The translations under genes and the position numbers were made by a program. Positions 1 through 11,117 of a stretch of 64,000 bases of DNA are shown here, piece by piece. The stretch is from Cordylochernes scorpioides (taxonomy: Eukaryota; Arthropoda; Arachnida; Pseudoscorpiones; Chernetidae): positions 58,457,252 to 58,521,251 of the forward strand of contig CP092876.1 of assembly GCA_030710605.1 (NCBI GenBank). The letters run 5' to 3'. Within the stretch, counting starts at the first letter, position 1. Each line of letters begins with the position of its first letter. The notes beneath the pieces were generated by a model. It made no database searches and had not been told where the DNA came from. It saw only the letters and a list, made by a program, of their open reading frames with translations.

Positions 1-47
1 ACCAAATTATAAATAATTTAATATATTAATTATAAAGGGGGAAAACT

Positions 48-160
48 GCGCCATCTGTATTTAGAAATATAAACTATTTAGAGCGATCGTTCCTTTTTTA
101 TTACCCGCAATAAAATAATTCTCTACTGCCTTATTGCAATAACACTCCTAAAGTTTTCCA
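48..160. repeat. Fragment of foldback family FB-D
   Basis: One degenerate arm with the family's landmarks in order: GCGCCATCTGT, a GCGATCGTTC block in place of GCGTATGATTC, and CTACTGCCTTATTGCAAT. The fuller palindromic copy is at 4975-5215. Age and boundaries are uncertain. Confidence 0.4.
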
Positions 161-358
161 TTGCTTAAGTTGTAAGAAATGTTTTGTTAAAAAGATATGA
201 ACATGCTAAATCAATCGAGGAGACCTTTCACAGAACTCCATTACGTTTTCTTAAATGTATAGAAATAGTAATATATAAGAGAGGTTATTTAAATTGGAAA
301 GTACACATTGAGTATATATTTTAAAATTTAAATACGTGGGTTAATTTTTAAAAATATA

Positions 359-526
359 CAGTTAAGCCTGTCTATAGCGCCCTCTCTAAATAGCGCTTTC
401 CTCTCTATAGCGCCCGTATTTAAACATTAAAATGTAAACATTTTACATTAAAAGTAACCTGTCTATAGCACCCCCTCTCTATTTTGGTTGAGTCCCAAGA
501 GGGGGCGCTATAGACAGGTTTAACTG
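359..526. mobile_element. Pogo/Tigger-like MITE, 168 bp
   Basis: The ends are inverted repeats: CAGTTAAGCCTGTCTATAGC on the left and its near-exact reverse complement ending TTTAACTG on the right. Both ends are flanked by TA (357-358, 527-528). The motif CTATAGCG recurs internally in both orientations. CAGT starts with TA duplications are typical of non-autonomous Tc1/mariner/pogo elements. No coding capacity. The exact family is an inference. Confidence 0.7.
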
Positions 527-798
527 TATTTAGAAAAACTACTGGAAATATAGAAAGTTATTTTTTACATCCAGAAGGAATTGGCAGAATAGCTTGACAC
601 TTGTGGCATGATGAACATAGGCTATCATATAGACCAAATGATTTAAAAATGAAAAACGTGACAACATTTAACTATTTTTTAGACGTTTTGAATACAAAAT
701 TTAATCATTCATTACACTCAACATGAAGTTAATGGAAGCCAAATTTCGTTTTTTTAAGTGATTCTGTGTGTAATACAAGCATATACTTGTACTTTCTA
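527..798. other. Unassigned AT-rich spacer
   Basis: No coding frame, RNA gene or repeat recognised. Confidence 0.4.
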
Positions 799-1160
799 TT
801 AAGAAAAAGGCATCTCCTTATCGTGCAACTTAAAGTTGCTGATGGCTTGCGGCATCTATCGGAATAAATATAAACTATTCTCGTTGATTTTTAATTATTC
901 CAGAATTGGTCAAATACCCATTCTTGATTAATCAAGAAACGTGTTTCCGTGGATAGCTTTTCTTGATTAATCAAGAATGGGTATTTGGCCAATTCTGGAA
1001 TAATTAAAAATCAACGAGAATAGTTGATATTTATTCCGATAGATGGCGCAAGCCATCAGAAACTTTCAGTTGCACGATAAGGAGATGTCTTTTAAATAAT
1101 TTATGCACCTTATCCCAGTACAATGTCACATTTGTACTATTTTTTCATATTGTTCTTTCT
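799..1160. mobile_element. Foldback element FB-B, near-complete palindrome
   Basis: The arm starting TTAAGAAAAAGGCATCTCC (799) returns as its reverse complement near 1097. The two arms of about 140 bp meet around the self-complementary TTCTTGATTAATCAAGAA. The flank to about 1160 (TTATCCCAGTACAAT) is also conserved at about 9690 and 48335, so the full unit is longer than the palindrome. Other members: 9710-9793, 14745-14915, 19239-19300, 36918-37294, 48118-48370, 57150-57440. No transposase is encoded; presumably non-autonomous. Confidence 0.75.
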
Positions 1161-1710
1161 AATTGTGGTAGCGTATGAGTACAAGAAAATTGTGATATTT
1201 GAGCCATACGATGCTTAGAACAATAGCTGCAGCAGATATGAACGTTCTCTCTTAGCAATCACGCCATCTTGACTTTATTGACTTTGTTATGGTGGTGATG
1301 AATGTGCCCCCACAATATCAGAGGTGACATTTTGTCCCATGAATACCATCCTTCTGAAATTTATGTAAAAAATATATAACATATGATATATATGCGTGGT
1401 AAGGACAAAATATTCGAGAGATGAGTTTCTTTCAACACTTTATTAGGACATCAAGCTTTCGGGCACAGCGTGGCCCTTCTACAGGATCAAATGTATAAGA
1501 AAAATGATACACTATATACACGAAGAATAAATCTGCATATGTATTATTAGAATTAGTTCTAATTTTTTTTTTTTATATGATATATATATAACGTATTAAC
1601 TTAGTTTATAATTTTGAATAAAGATAGTGGGGCTTACTATAACTTGTAATTAATTCTCTAGTATAATTCAACAAAAGATAAGGAAAGATCAAATATGAGA
1701 AATTACCTCT
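1161..1710. other. Unassigned, with a LINE-like hairpin on the minus strand
   Basis: Mostly structureless. On the minus strand at about 1425-1495 is CTGTAGAAGGGC, a short loop, GCCCGAAAGC, then CCTAATAAAG. This hairpin plus AATAAAG resembles retroelement 3' ends elsewhere in the window. No boundaries found. Confidence 0.35.
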
Positions 1711-1962
1711 GAGAGAAGAATTACAAAAACAAGACTCAGAACGAAACACTATAAAGGAATGATAATACATCCAAATGGCAAAAGAACCTACAGGACAGGC
1801 AACAACTGTCCTGGGGTGGAATTAACACCTACCCACATATTCTCATGCCCAGCAATGGCCACAGCCTTGCAGAAAATTGACATGGACCCAGAACAGCAGC
1901 TTTACACACCCAAGATAGTGGACATAGCGACTGCTGTGATAGAGATGTGTGGAGACATCTGA
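1711..1962 (+). pseudogene. LINE ORF2 carboxy-terminal fragment
   Basis: The frame is open from about 1711 and includes the ATG at 1759. It encodes a peptide with RLRTKHYKG, then YRTGNNCPGVELTPTHIF and SCPAM, and ends VIEMCGDI. The C-x(n)-H-x4-C pattern near a non-LTR retrotransposon carboxy terminus is the zinc-knuckle-like region of the last ORF. After the stop comes GGACACGACAACAACAACAG, typical of a LINE 3' UTR. Reverse transcriptase and everything upstream are missing, so this is a 5'-truncated dead copy. Very similar peptides are abundant in spider genomes as I remember them; not verified. Confidence 0.7.
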
Positions 1963-2226
1963 GGCTCTTCGTTGGACACGACAACAACAACAGCAATTCT
2001 ATAGTATATTTAAATTAGCAAAGAGGATCTTTATCTCTAACTAATGTACATAGGTAGAAAAAAACTGGAAATTTGATCTCCATGGATATTTATAATTACA
2101 TTAAGGAATAATTGAGAAAAACGGAATATTTTCTGCTTAGAAATTAAAGAAGGCAAAAGTTGAAGCATGTAGCTTTCTTTATGAACGAAAATTTATTATT
2201 ACTCTCTCTCTCTTTTTAAATATATA

Positions 2227-2693
2227 TGGATTTGAAAATAGAGCAATCCATACTTAATTCATTAGATAATAAAAGGCATATATTGGATTTAATAAAATAT
2301 TTATTTTGCCAATATTTCGGCTGGCTGAACGCCAACCTTTATCGAGGCATTACATTTTTGTATACACAAACTCAGCGCCGCATAGTGTTATAATATCACA
2401 GTTGAAATCAATTAAAATACAGAGTAGGTGGGAGAAATTTGTGCATGAAAAAAATATTATAAAAATATTTTTTGATTGCATTTTTTATAATATTTTTTTC
2501 ATGCACAAATTCCTCCCACCTACTCTGTATTTTAATTGATTTCAACTGTGATATTATAACACTATGCGGCGCTGAGTTTGTGTATACAAAAATGTAATGC
2601 CTCGATAAAGGTTGGCGTTCAGCCAGCCGAAATATTGGCAAAATAAATATTTTATTAAATCCAATATATTGTTTTATTATCTAATATATGGAT
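2227..2693. mobile_element. Foldback element FB-A, 425-bp palindrome
   Basis: The left arm from ATTAGATAAT (2261) through GGCATATATTGGAT, the GGCTGGCTGAACGCCAACC block and GTGCATGAAAAAAATAT is mirrored almost perfectly to 2685, with its centre at about 2473. Outside it lies ATGGATT..AATCCAT. The two 77-residue open frames here (2306-2539 plus, 2408-2641 minus) read the same arm and are not genes. Family members: 34905-35040, 47985-48112, 52884-52962, 55425-55630, 57240-57357. Confidence 0.8.
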
Positions 2694-3423
2694 TTGGACT
2701 GGAAAACACTACCCACCATTATTTTAACAACCATAACTATATCTAATTTGTACTAATTATGCCAAAATACTGATTCCAATAGGACTTTTGACTTAGACCA
2801 ATTGACTTAGTTGACTGAACGGTTTCTTCAGTAGACTACTGACCTAACATATGACCCGAGGTGACTGGTCAGTTAGTTGGTGGGTCAAACACAGATGTTA
2901 TAGCTCCCCACCATTCATCATGGGCATTGATCCAATAAGAAATGTGATCCCTTACCTATTGTCCATAAACTATATGTACAGAGATCTATAGCTAGGATTT
3001 TTCTACGAATCAATACATTCCCAAGAAATTTCGCGGTGTCCTCAATACAGCCTCAAGTGATTAAGTTGCAATGAAGCTTTTTTCGATAGTAATGAAAATG
3101 TAATCAAAACAAAACAAACAAAGCGAGTAACCGCAAACACAAAATGTGCTGTTACTATATAATAATAAGTATCCTTCCCATGAAACAAAATGGTACAAAG
3201 AGAAGGAAGACAAGGTGATGAATCGACCACCGCGTGTTGAGAGAAGAGCCAGCCGGAAGAGTCAACGGACGGAAGGCAGTTCCCAATTTGGAAGCAGCCG
3301 CTGGAAAATGACCGGCGTGTTTGGCCTGGCAAACGGTGATTTGATTACGTCTGCTCACCGAGGAAGTTACGGCCAAGTCGTGAAATTAAATTGCTTCTTC
3401 CGTTCATCTCTCCCTGCCCCGTT
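2694..3423. other. Unassigned; no supported gene
   Basis: A 98-codon open frame (3146-3442) overlaps frames on the opposite strand, matches nothing I recognise and runs into the minisatellite. I see no splice or promoter pattern and do not call a gene. Confidence 0.4.
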
Positions 3424-4154
3424 AAATCGGATAGCAAGGTGAGGTTCCTTTGTACATCGGATGGTAAGGTAACAATCCCTGCCTAGCTACATCGGGTGGT
3501 GTGGGGCAAAGCTCTCTGCCTAGCAACATCGGATGGCGTGGGGCAAAGATCTCTGCCTAGCTACATCGGATGGCGTGGGGCAAAGATCTCTGCCTAGCTA
3601 CATCGGATGGCGTGAGGCAAAGATCTCTGCCTAGCTACATCGGATGGCGTGAGGCAAAGATCTCTGCCTAGCTACATCGGATGGCGTGAGGGAAAGATAT
3701 CTGTCTAGCTACATCGGATGGCGTGGGGCAAAGATCTCTGCCTAGCTACATCGTATGGCGTGAGGCAAAGATCTCTGCCTAGCTACATCGGATGTCGTGA
3801 GGCAAAGATCTCTGCCTAGCTACATCGGATGGCGTGAGGCAAAGATCTCTGCCTAGCTACATCGGATGGCGTGAGGCAAAGATCTCTGCCTAGCTACATC
3901 GGATGGCGTGAGGCAAAGATCTCTGCCTAGCTACATCGGATGACGTGAGGCAAAGATCTCTGCCTAGCTACATCGGATGACGTGAGGCAAAGATCTCTGC
4001 CTAGCTACATCGGATGGCGTGAGGCAAAGATCTCTGCCTAGCTACATCGGATGACGTGAGGCAAAGATCTCTGCCTAGCTACTTCGGATGACGTGAGGCA
4101 AAGATCTCTGCCTAGCTACATCGGATGGCGTGAGGCAAAATCTCTGCCTAGCAA
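3424..4154. repeat. Minisatellite, 37-bp period, about 20 units
   Basis: Unit: CATCGGATGGCGTGAGGCAA followed by AGATCTCTGCCTAGCTA. The spacing is exactly 37 (for example 3564 to 3601). The first three or so units are divergent and the centre is homogeneous. Each unit holds AGGCA..TGCCT around AGATCT, a potential small hairpin. It carries stop codons and is non-coding. Confidence 0.95.
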
Positions 4155-4685
4155 CAAGTTAACGTTGATTTCACTATCGTATAAAAACACTGGTCGAAAT
4201 TAATATATAAATAAATGATTAAAGCTTTTTTTTTCGTGTTTCGGGTTGAGTAAAGAGGCGACTGTGATTTAGTTGAATCTGCTAAAAGGTATTTTAGCTG
4301 GTGAAGGAAGAAGAGAAGGACGATTTTACGTCAAATTTATCTTTTTTTGTGAGAGGATAGTTTTCATGCAAAAACGACATTTCTATTTTCAAAAATGCCA
4401 TAAAACATTGTTTTAAAAAATAAGAAATGCTTCTTTTGCATACGCCTATCATATCCTCACATCCTAACTCCAAATAAATAAAACACACAATATATTTCTG
4501 TATATTTCCACAGTATATAAAGCAAATGTCCATATTTCTAAAACAATATTTCTCTTCTGAAATAACTTGCTATATAAGTCGAGCAACCCATATAGAGCAG
4601 CGAACAGCCCGGAAATTCACAGGATAAATAAACAGTCATTCCCCATTGACGAATCATCAGGCCTTCCCAATCGTTTTTCTTCGCA
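4155..4685. other. Unassigned AT-rich spacer
   Basis: No feature recognised. A 79-codon minus-strand frame has no family resemblance. Confidence 0.35.
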
Positions 4686-4905
4686 CTGTAGTAAGATGCT
4701 CTTCCACTTATCAACGACTGTCCGAACTTTACAGAAGTGAGACATCGATTGTTCCCTGATCTAAATGATTTAACTCTCTTACATCAGCCACTTTGTCTAT
4801 ATAAATTTTATGAACTCTGTCGATTAATACATGTAAATATTTAATTCTAAGTTTTAATTTGTTTGTTGTTTTATTTATTTCCTCTGTAATAGGTGGAAAT
4901 ATTTC
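4686..4905 (+). pseudogene. LINE ORF2 carboxy-terminal relic plus 3' UTR
   Basis: In one frame the DNA reads LINDCPNFTEVRHRLFPDL and continues to LIHVNI and a stop. This is the H..C zinc-knuckle end of a LINE last ORF; the related minus-strand relic at 46581-46765 contains HLIFDCPNF. The upstream part is frameshifted. 39437-39622 is a second copy, so both are dispersed LINE ends. Confidence 0.55.
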
Positions 4906-4974
4906 AATATCGCGCCAGGTTGATTAATAAAAAAAAATAAAAAAAGTGAGCTATCGAAAATTTTCAATTTTGCA

Positions 4975-5215
4975 ACTTTTATTATGATGCATTAGCGCGC
5001 CATCTGTTATCAAAATTCGAAACTATTATAGACGCGTATGATTCTTTTAAAAATAAAACAATTTCTACTGCCCTTACTGCAATGGAAAAATTAATGCTTT
5101 CCCATTAATTTTTTCATTGCAGTAAGGGCAGTAGAAATTGTTTAATTTTTAAAAGAATCATACGCGTCTATAAAGTTCGAATTTCGACAACTTTCATTAC
5201 ACACAATAATCCAAC
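4975..5215. mobile_element. Foldback element FB-D
   Basis: Inverted arms at 5013-5098 and 5102-5184 share TAGACGCGTATGATTC and CTACTGCCCTTACTGCAATG with their complements, joined by a very short loop. Outside the palindrome is GCATTAGCGCGCCATCTG, also seen at about 46935. Fragments occur at 48-160 and 47521-47570. Confidence 0.65.
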
Positions 5216-5889
5216 TACAATTCAAATATTATTAAAAAAGAAGTTTCTGATGACATTTTGCGTGAGGGTGAGAAGAAATGAAAGAGTTGGAGAAACTGTT
5301 GTAGATATTTTCTAATTAACAAACAATTTAATTATTTTAATAAATGCAATTATTATAGGCGCGTGTCTGCAAATGACTTTCCGTGACCATGTTCAAGTGG
5401 TGACAAATTATTTTTTACTTTATAGGCAGTTCTATATATATATATATATATATATATGAATAATATAATGATATATTGCGTGCACAAATAGAGAAGCACG
5501 CGTAATTATAATTCAAATTATAATGAAATTTTGTAGTTTTATAAATCAATTTTACATATAAAATAAGCATGTGTGTTCTTCCCTGATTTATAGTATTATA
5601 AAATAAATATAGCTTCTCCAGGGCTAAGTTTCTTATGTAAACCTTTTATTTTCAAGTTTTAGGACTTGTTAGTCCTTCAACAGGAGTATCACATTAACAA
5701 ATTAATGATAATGTTATTTTATACAAATTATAATTTACATATTTTAGATATTTATAATATTGAGAAAAATATTACAATATTTGAAAACATTTTTTTTTTA
5801 ATTAATTTGAAGTCTCGAGATATCGTTCAACCAGCACGTATCATCCACCATGCACGTATATTTAAAAAAAGTTTTTAAAATATTGTTTC
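5216..5889. other. Unassigned; (TA)n microsatellite
   Basis: AT-rich sequence with an alternating TA run at about 5432-5457. No supported gene. Confidence 0.4.
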
Positions 5890-5965
5890 AAATATTAGGG
5901 AACAGACTAAATCAACGTTTTGTAGATTTCTGTTCCACTAGATGGGGCTCTGCCATATAAAAATT
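5890..5965 (+). repeat. FB-C foldback fragment
   Basis: Matches the right arm of the complete FB-C copy at 11118-11670: AATATTAGGGAACAGACTAA, then CTGTTCCACTAGATGG and GCTCTGCCAT. Confidence 0.5.
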
Positions 5966-7090
5966 CTGTGATTTGGTAATATATGTTGGTTCTTGAACTT
6001 GGCAATGGTATAAACGACATGGCTTTAGGTAGTCTTGTAATGAGAGAGCCCTACAGCGATCGACACTTATTTCTTCAATTAGTTACAGTTTTCTTACATT
6101 TCAGTGTGTCATCAAAAGAGATTTCTCTGCTGGCTTCTCTATGTAAATCCACAGTATTTTACTGAGAGGTATAGTGGTGTAGCGTCCAAAATCTAACAAA
6201 CATATACATTAAATATCTCTAAATTGGCATATCCCCTGACTGCTCCAATGAGCCTTTTAGGTGTAATAGCGATATTTTTCGCAATCACTATATATTAACG
6301 TTGATTTAAAGGGTATTCCAGGATATTGGTCAAGCTATTTTATTTATAAATCATGAAAAGCTAATCAGGTGCGGCCATCGAGCCGCTGGCCTTCGTCAGC
6401 ATTGGGCAGCAGACTTGCTGCATCTCAACGACCGATCGAGAGAATCCTGAAAAATTGAGAAATGGGTAGTATTTAAGTACAAATTTGCGTGAAAACACTA
6501 AAATATGCGACATGAGGAAGAAAATGTGAAAAAGAAGGCCAGGCAGTAAAAATAGCTAAATAGACCTATCCTGAAAACTCAAAGGAGCTTGTGTTTTACG
6601 AGGACCAACGCGTGCTTGATGGGCTTTTCTTAATTTATCAAGAAAATGGTTTGGTCAATATCTTCTTGTAATAAACTTAAACCAACGTTTATTTGATATT
6701 TATTTCGAAAGATGACGCTCTGCCACTTAAAATGCCCATTTGAGCGGTCAGGCTATTTGTTCATGTTAACTGTCTGACTTCTTCTCTCACACCTTTTCTA
6801 TCTCTTTCGCACACATTAAATATGTGAAGCACGGAAAGGTGGAGTATCTGAAATGGAGGTAAGTTAAAATACATAAGTATTGAAAATTAGTATTGATAGA
6901 TGAGAAAAAAGTTGATTTTTGTTTAAAAACTACACTTGATATGCAGGATCATATAATATGACGCATGATAATATAAATTACTGATTTATTAGTTATATAA
7001 CATTGATTTTAGGGATTTTGAATGTTGTGAGTCAACAGTTGATCATTTTTTTTACAAGTAATTTAAGGTTATCACTTTTCAACCTACACG
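5966..7090. other. Unassigned, with old FB-C-like relics
   Basis: 6355-6450 on the minus strand retains GGTCGTTGAG..CAGC..CTGACGA and a short stem. 6615-6760 retains TTATCAAGAAAATGG and a degenerate GACGCTCTGCCA block. Both are decayed relatives of FB-C. A 60-codon frame (5983-6165) is unsupported. Confidence 0.35.
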
Positions 7091-7650
7091 TTACACCGAG
7101 CTATATGTAAATTGTGTGGTACACCGAGCTATATGTAAATTGTGTGGTACACCTAACTATATGTAAATTGTGCGGTACACCGAGCTATATGTTAATTGTG
7201 TGGTACACCGAGCTATATGTAAATTGTGTGGTACACCGAGCTATATGTAAATTGTGTGGTACACCGAGCTATATGTAAATTGTGTGGTACACCTAACTAT
7301 ATGTAAATTGTGTGGTACACCGAGCTATATGTAAATTGTGTGGTACACCGAGCTATATGTAAATTGTGTGGTACACCGAGCTATATGTAAATTGTGTGGT
7401 ACACCGAGCTATATGTTAATTGTGTGGTACACCGAGCTATATGTAAATTGTGTGGCACACCTAACTATATGTAAATTGTGCGGTACACCGAGCTATATGT
7501 TAATTGTGTGGTACACCGAGCTATATGTAAATTGTGTGGTACACCGAGCTATATGTAAATTGTGTGGTACACCGAGCTATATGTAAATTGTGTGGTACAC
7601 CGAGCTATATGTAAATTGTGTGGTACACCGAGCTATATGTAAATTGTGTG
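7091..7650. repeat. Minisatellite, 28-bp period, 20 units
   Basis: Unit: ACACCGAGCTATATGTAA then ATTGTGTGGT; 560 bp is exactly 20 units. Variant units (CACCTAACTATATG; GTGCGGT; TATGTTAATTG) recur in the same order near 7150 and 7465, suggesting block duplication within the array. The 82-codon frame inside is a repeat artefact. Confidence 0.95.
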
Positions 7651-7847
7651 ATTCAGAGCGGGGTTAAACGGTCCAAGAGAAAGTCGAGGGATGCGTGGAT
7701 CAGACCTCCGAGATAATCAGTCCCAGAACAATGGTCGCTCCCGGGACAAACGGAAAGTTCGGGTTCATTTGTTTTGAACTGCCTCATTATCGGGATTCGA
7801 TGAAGGACGTATCGGGGCGTCGGCCTTCTACTGGCCATTCTGTATCC

Positions 7848-8790
7848 GTCATTGTTGCAGGCCCGTCTTCTTCACCACTTCTGTGTCCGTCATTGTTGCA
7901 GCCCCGTCTTCTTCGCCACTTTTGTGTCCATCATTGTTGCAGACCCGTCTTCTTCACCACTTCTGTGTCCGTCATTGTTGCAGCCCCGTCTTCTCTGCCA
8001 CTTCTGTGTCCGTCATTGTTGCAGCCCCGTCTTCTCTGCCACTTCTGTGTCCGTCATTGTTGCAGCCCCGTCTTCTTCACCACTTCTGTGTCCGTCATTG
8101 TTGCAGCCCCGTCTTCTTCACCACTTCTGTGTCCGTCATTGTTGCAGCCCCGTCTTCTTCACCACCTCTGTCTCCGTCATTGTTGCAGGCCCGTCTTCTT
8201 CACCACCTCTGTCTCCGTCATTGTTGCAGGCCCGTCTTCTTCACCACCTCTGTCTCCGTCATTGTTGCAGGCCCGTCTTCTTCACCACTTCTGTGTCAGT
8301 CATTGTTGGAGGCCCGTATTCTTCACCACTTCTGTGTGGGTCATTGTTGCAGGCCCGTCTTCTTCACCACTTCTGTGTGGGTCATTGTTGCAGGCCCGTC
8401 TTCCTCACCCCTTCTGTGTGGGTCATTGTTGCAGGCCCGTTTTATTAATAAATTCTGTGTCTGTCAGTCAATGTTGTTGGAAGAGTTCGTCTTTTTAATC
8501 TATTCTGTATGATTAATATTTTTACAGGTCCGTCTTCTTTACCCATTCTTTGTCCGTTATATTGTTGTCGGCTCAACTTCTGCATTCATTCTGTGTAATT
8601 CATTGGTGTCAGCCCATTTTTATATATTCTGCCTGCGGAATTGCTGTATTCTCCAGACATTCGGTGTCATCAATTGATGTTATAATCCCCTGTTTTTCAT
8701 CAATTCATTCTGTGTTCATCATTGTTGTTACAAAGCATTGTTTGTGAACATGTTCTTTCTAAGTAAAATTTGTTGTTGTAGGCCCGTCAT
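7848..8790. repeat. Minisatellite, 41-bp period, about 15 units plus decayed edge
   Basis: Unit: GTCATTGTTGCAGCCCCGTC, then TTCTTCACCACTTCTGTGTCC. The period is 41 (7848, 7889). The core runs to about 8447 and increasingly diverged units follow to about 8790. Because 41 is not a multiple of three and the unit lacks stops in the plus strand, all three forward frames stay open (7695-8498, 7852-8448, 7883-8512). These are not genes. Confidence 0.93.
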
Positions 8791-9480
8791 CTTAGCGGGG
8801 TGCTACTTGGGAGCGAGGCCATATTACACGTGCCTTTTATTGGTACCGATCAGTCTTTATCTCGGCGGGCTGCTAGCAAAATCCCGACGGTAAATCAAGG
8901 TCTCAAACTATGGCCTTCGTCAATACAGGATCTGAAGGCTCTCAAGGTAATGATGAGGAAAAATTCCGAATTTTCCGCAAAGATGTGTGGATCAAATCCT
9001 TGGGAAAATATACTTGAATGGTTGTCAGGGAAATATATAGTTATAGTAAAGGCACTTCACCTCCCCCGTTGAAATAGGCACTAATGCCATGTAACCTTCT
9101 GTGCAATCACAAGGATTCATGTAGAGGCATTTTCACCGATCAATAGATGGCACCGACTCTTCTGAATCGATGTTGGCCGTAGAGATAGCCTTTGCTATTT
9201 AAAAAACCCTTTTCTAGCGTCAAATAACCAAACTAAATAGACTAAAGAGGAGTCTGCATGGCTCTCCCACACAGGGAGGAGCAACGGGCTGTTGCCTGGA
9301 GGTCGATGGTGACCCAGTTCTAGAGGACGTTTTTGGAAACTCAAACACTTGAGATTTCTCTCACCCTTTTAGACTGTGGTGATCCCTACAGCTTGGGACT
9401 TTTAGACTGTGGTGATCCCACATAGCTTGGGACTTTTAAATGATGGGTGGCAAACGTACATCGGGAACCTATCTATAAGG
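8791..9480. other. Unassigned; local duplication
   Basis: A 38-bp block (CTTTTAGACTGTGGTGATCC and following) occurs twice at about 9367-9442. A mariner-MITE terminus-like fragment (AAGGTTGTCCCAAAAGTTCG) is at about 9480. A 90-codon frame at 8800-9072 is not recognised. Confidence 0.4.
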
Positions 9481-9483
9481 TTG

Positions 9484-9905
9484 TCCCAAAAGTTCGTAAA
9501 CACATAAACAATATATCTCATATAATAAGTGTTTATCAACTTTATGGATTGTAACGTTTCCTATTTAGAAATAAGGCATAGTCACAATACTTTGTGTTTC
9601 AATATCTTATTTAATTACAAGGTTAATCAAAATATATAAATAAAACAAAATTATACAAAATTTGAAAAAAATAGTACAAATGTGATATTGTACTGGGATA
9701 AGGTGCATAAATTAAGAAAAAGGCATCTCCTTATCTCGGCGCAAGCCATCAGCAACTTTCAGTTGCACGATAAGGAGATGCCTTTTTCTTAATTTAGACA
9801 AAATTACCAATAGAAAAATTAGTGTTGCCGACTGCCTAACTATGAAGAAAAATCAAAGAATAATTAAATATTTTACATAAATAAATACAAAGCATGTTAC
9901 AGGGA
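9484..9905 (+). repeat. Dispersed repeat R1 with FB-B deletion derivative
   Basis: About 400 bp shared in opposite orientation with 14595-15025: ACGTTTCCTATTTAGAAATA on one side of the FB-B core and GTGTTGCCGACTGCC..GAATAATTAAATATTTTAC on the other. The FB-B core (9710-9793) is reduced to an 84-bp hairpin with perfect 25-bp arms. This is either a larger element containing FB-B or a shared insertion site. Confidence 0.6.
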
Positions 9906-10049
9906 CAACCTTGGATTTAAATGTGCAGTTTATGTCAACAAGTTTCTTTGGGAATATGAAGAATACATCGTTAGTAGGTTGGCGTTGAACAACTTAAACA
10001 GCTGTGTGTTAGAAATGGCATTAAATGTATTAATAAACTGTTCTCATCT

Positions 10050-10217
10050 TGCACGTTTTCAATGTTCAATGCTTCTTGCATGTTTTCAATGCTCAATGCT
10101 TCTTGCATGTACTCAATGCTTCTTGCATGTACTCAATGCTTCTTGCATGTACCCAATGCTTCTCGCATGTACTCAATGCTTCTTGTATGTACTCAATGCT
10201 TTTTGCATGTACTCATC
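10050..10217. repeat. Minisatellite, 20-bp period, about 8 units
   Basis: Unit TCAATGCTTCTTGCATGTAC, with more divergent first units (TTTTCAATG). Overlapping open frames of 72-91 codons are repeat artefacts. Confidence 0.9.
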
Positions 10218-10311
10218 TTCGGCTGTCCAGTAATCAAGGTACTTTCTACGAATCTACAGGAAGCCAAATCCCTCTACTAAATCATTATTATTATGGTTAT
10301 TACTGTGCTAC

Positions 10312-10648
10312 AAGGTTGTCCTAAAAGTTCGTAAACACTTGCAAAAATAGAAATACAGTAGAACCTTCCTGTAAAGGACACCTAATTGCAGAGCCAAAGT
10401 GTCCTTTAGGGAGAGGTGTCCTCTTACCGGAGAGTTGCTAAATTGTAAAAATGGTAATTTTGACAATGAAAATTGTCCTTTGTAGAGGTGTCCGCTAAGG
10501 GGAGGTTCTACTGTACCAATATTATTCGCCGTTATGTATAATGTCTTTGTATTATGTATAAAATAATTGTATTATCTATTATTATGTATTCGCAGATTAA
10601 TAAGAAAAATAGCATTTTAAGAAAAACACGAACTTCTGGGACAACCTT
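10312..10648. mobile_element. Mariner-type MITE interrupted by another MITE
   Basis: Ends are AAGGTTGTCCTAAAAGTTCG (10312) and its approximate complement CGAACTTCTGGGACAACCTT. The interior (ATTATTCGCCGTTATGTATA) matches 17065-17250 in the opposite orientation. The interior is split by the pogo-like MITE at 10356-10513. The end sequence resembles mariner terminal repeats. Confidence 0.7.
10356..10513. mobile_element. Pogo-like MITE nested in mariner MITE
   Basis: 158 bp with ends CAGTAGAACCTTCCTGTAAA and the complement of GGGGAGGTTCTACTG, flanked by TA at 10354-10355 and 10514-10515. The internal motif GTGTCCTTTAGGGAGAGG is repeated in both orientations. It is younger than the mariner MITE it disrupts. 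Confidence 0.75.
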
Positions 10649-11117
10649 ATATTATGGGATTTATAAAACAAAACGTATATATAGTCTAGGTGTCGCTATT
10701 GAATATATAAACTATAGTTTACGTCTTCAAAAAGATATACCAATAGAAAAGTGTGTGTAGAACTCGGTAGAACCGTGGTGGCATCTATGGTAGTCTATCC
10801 GTGGTGGAATTCCCCGTGTTAGAGATATGACACACAGTGAGGAAAACTCAAAAACATCCAAATTTCCCTATTGTATACAAATACACCCGTCCATATGACG
10901 CGGTTTCAACCGTTGGAAGTTGAAACTTGTTTTGAAGCAAATGTTTCTAACCTTCAAAATTTCAGGATTTTGTCACAAATCGCCTTGGAAATAGAATTTT
11001 AAAAGCAGCTTAATACTTAAAGAAACCGATTAACTTGACATTTTTAATTTTCCTTTTTAAATAGTACCTTACTTTTACTATGAAATTGTAAGGTGTTTTT
11101 AAAATAAATAGATATTT
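10649..11117. other. Unassigned
   Basis: No gene or repeat recognised; short direct repeats of CGTGGTGG near 10770-10815. Confidence 0.35.

Noticed and set aside
2306-2641. Two identical 77-codon frames on opposite strands
   Set aside because: They read the two arms of the FB-A palindrome.
3424-4154. Regular direct repeats suggestive of a CRISPR array
   Set aside because: Units are contiguous 37-mers without unique spacers, in a eukaryotic genome with no cas genes. The same applies to the 28-, 19- and 20-bp arrays.
7695-8512. 267-, 198- and 209-codon cysteine/leucine/serine-rich frames
   Set aside because: All three forward frames are open because the 41-bp repeat lacks stops; a repeat artefact.
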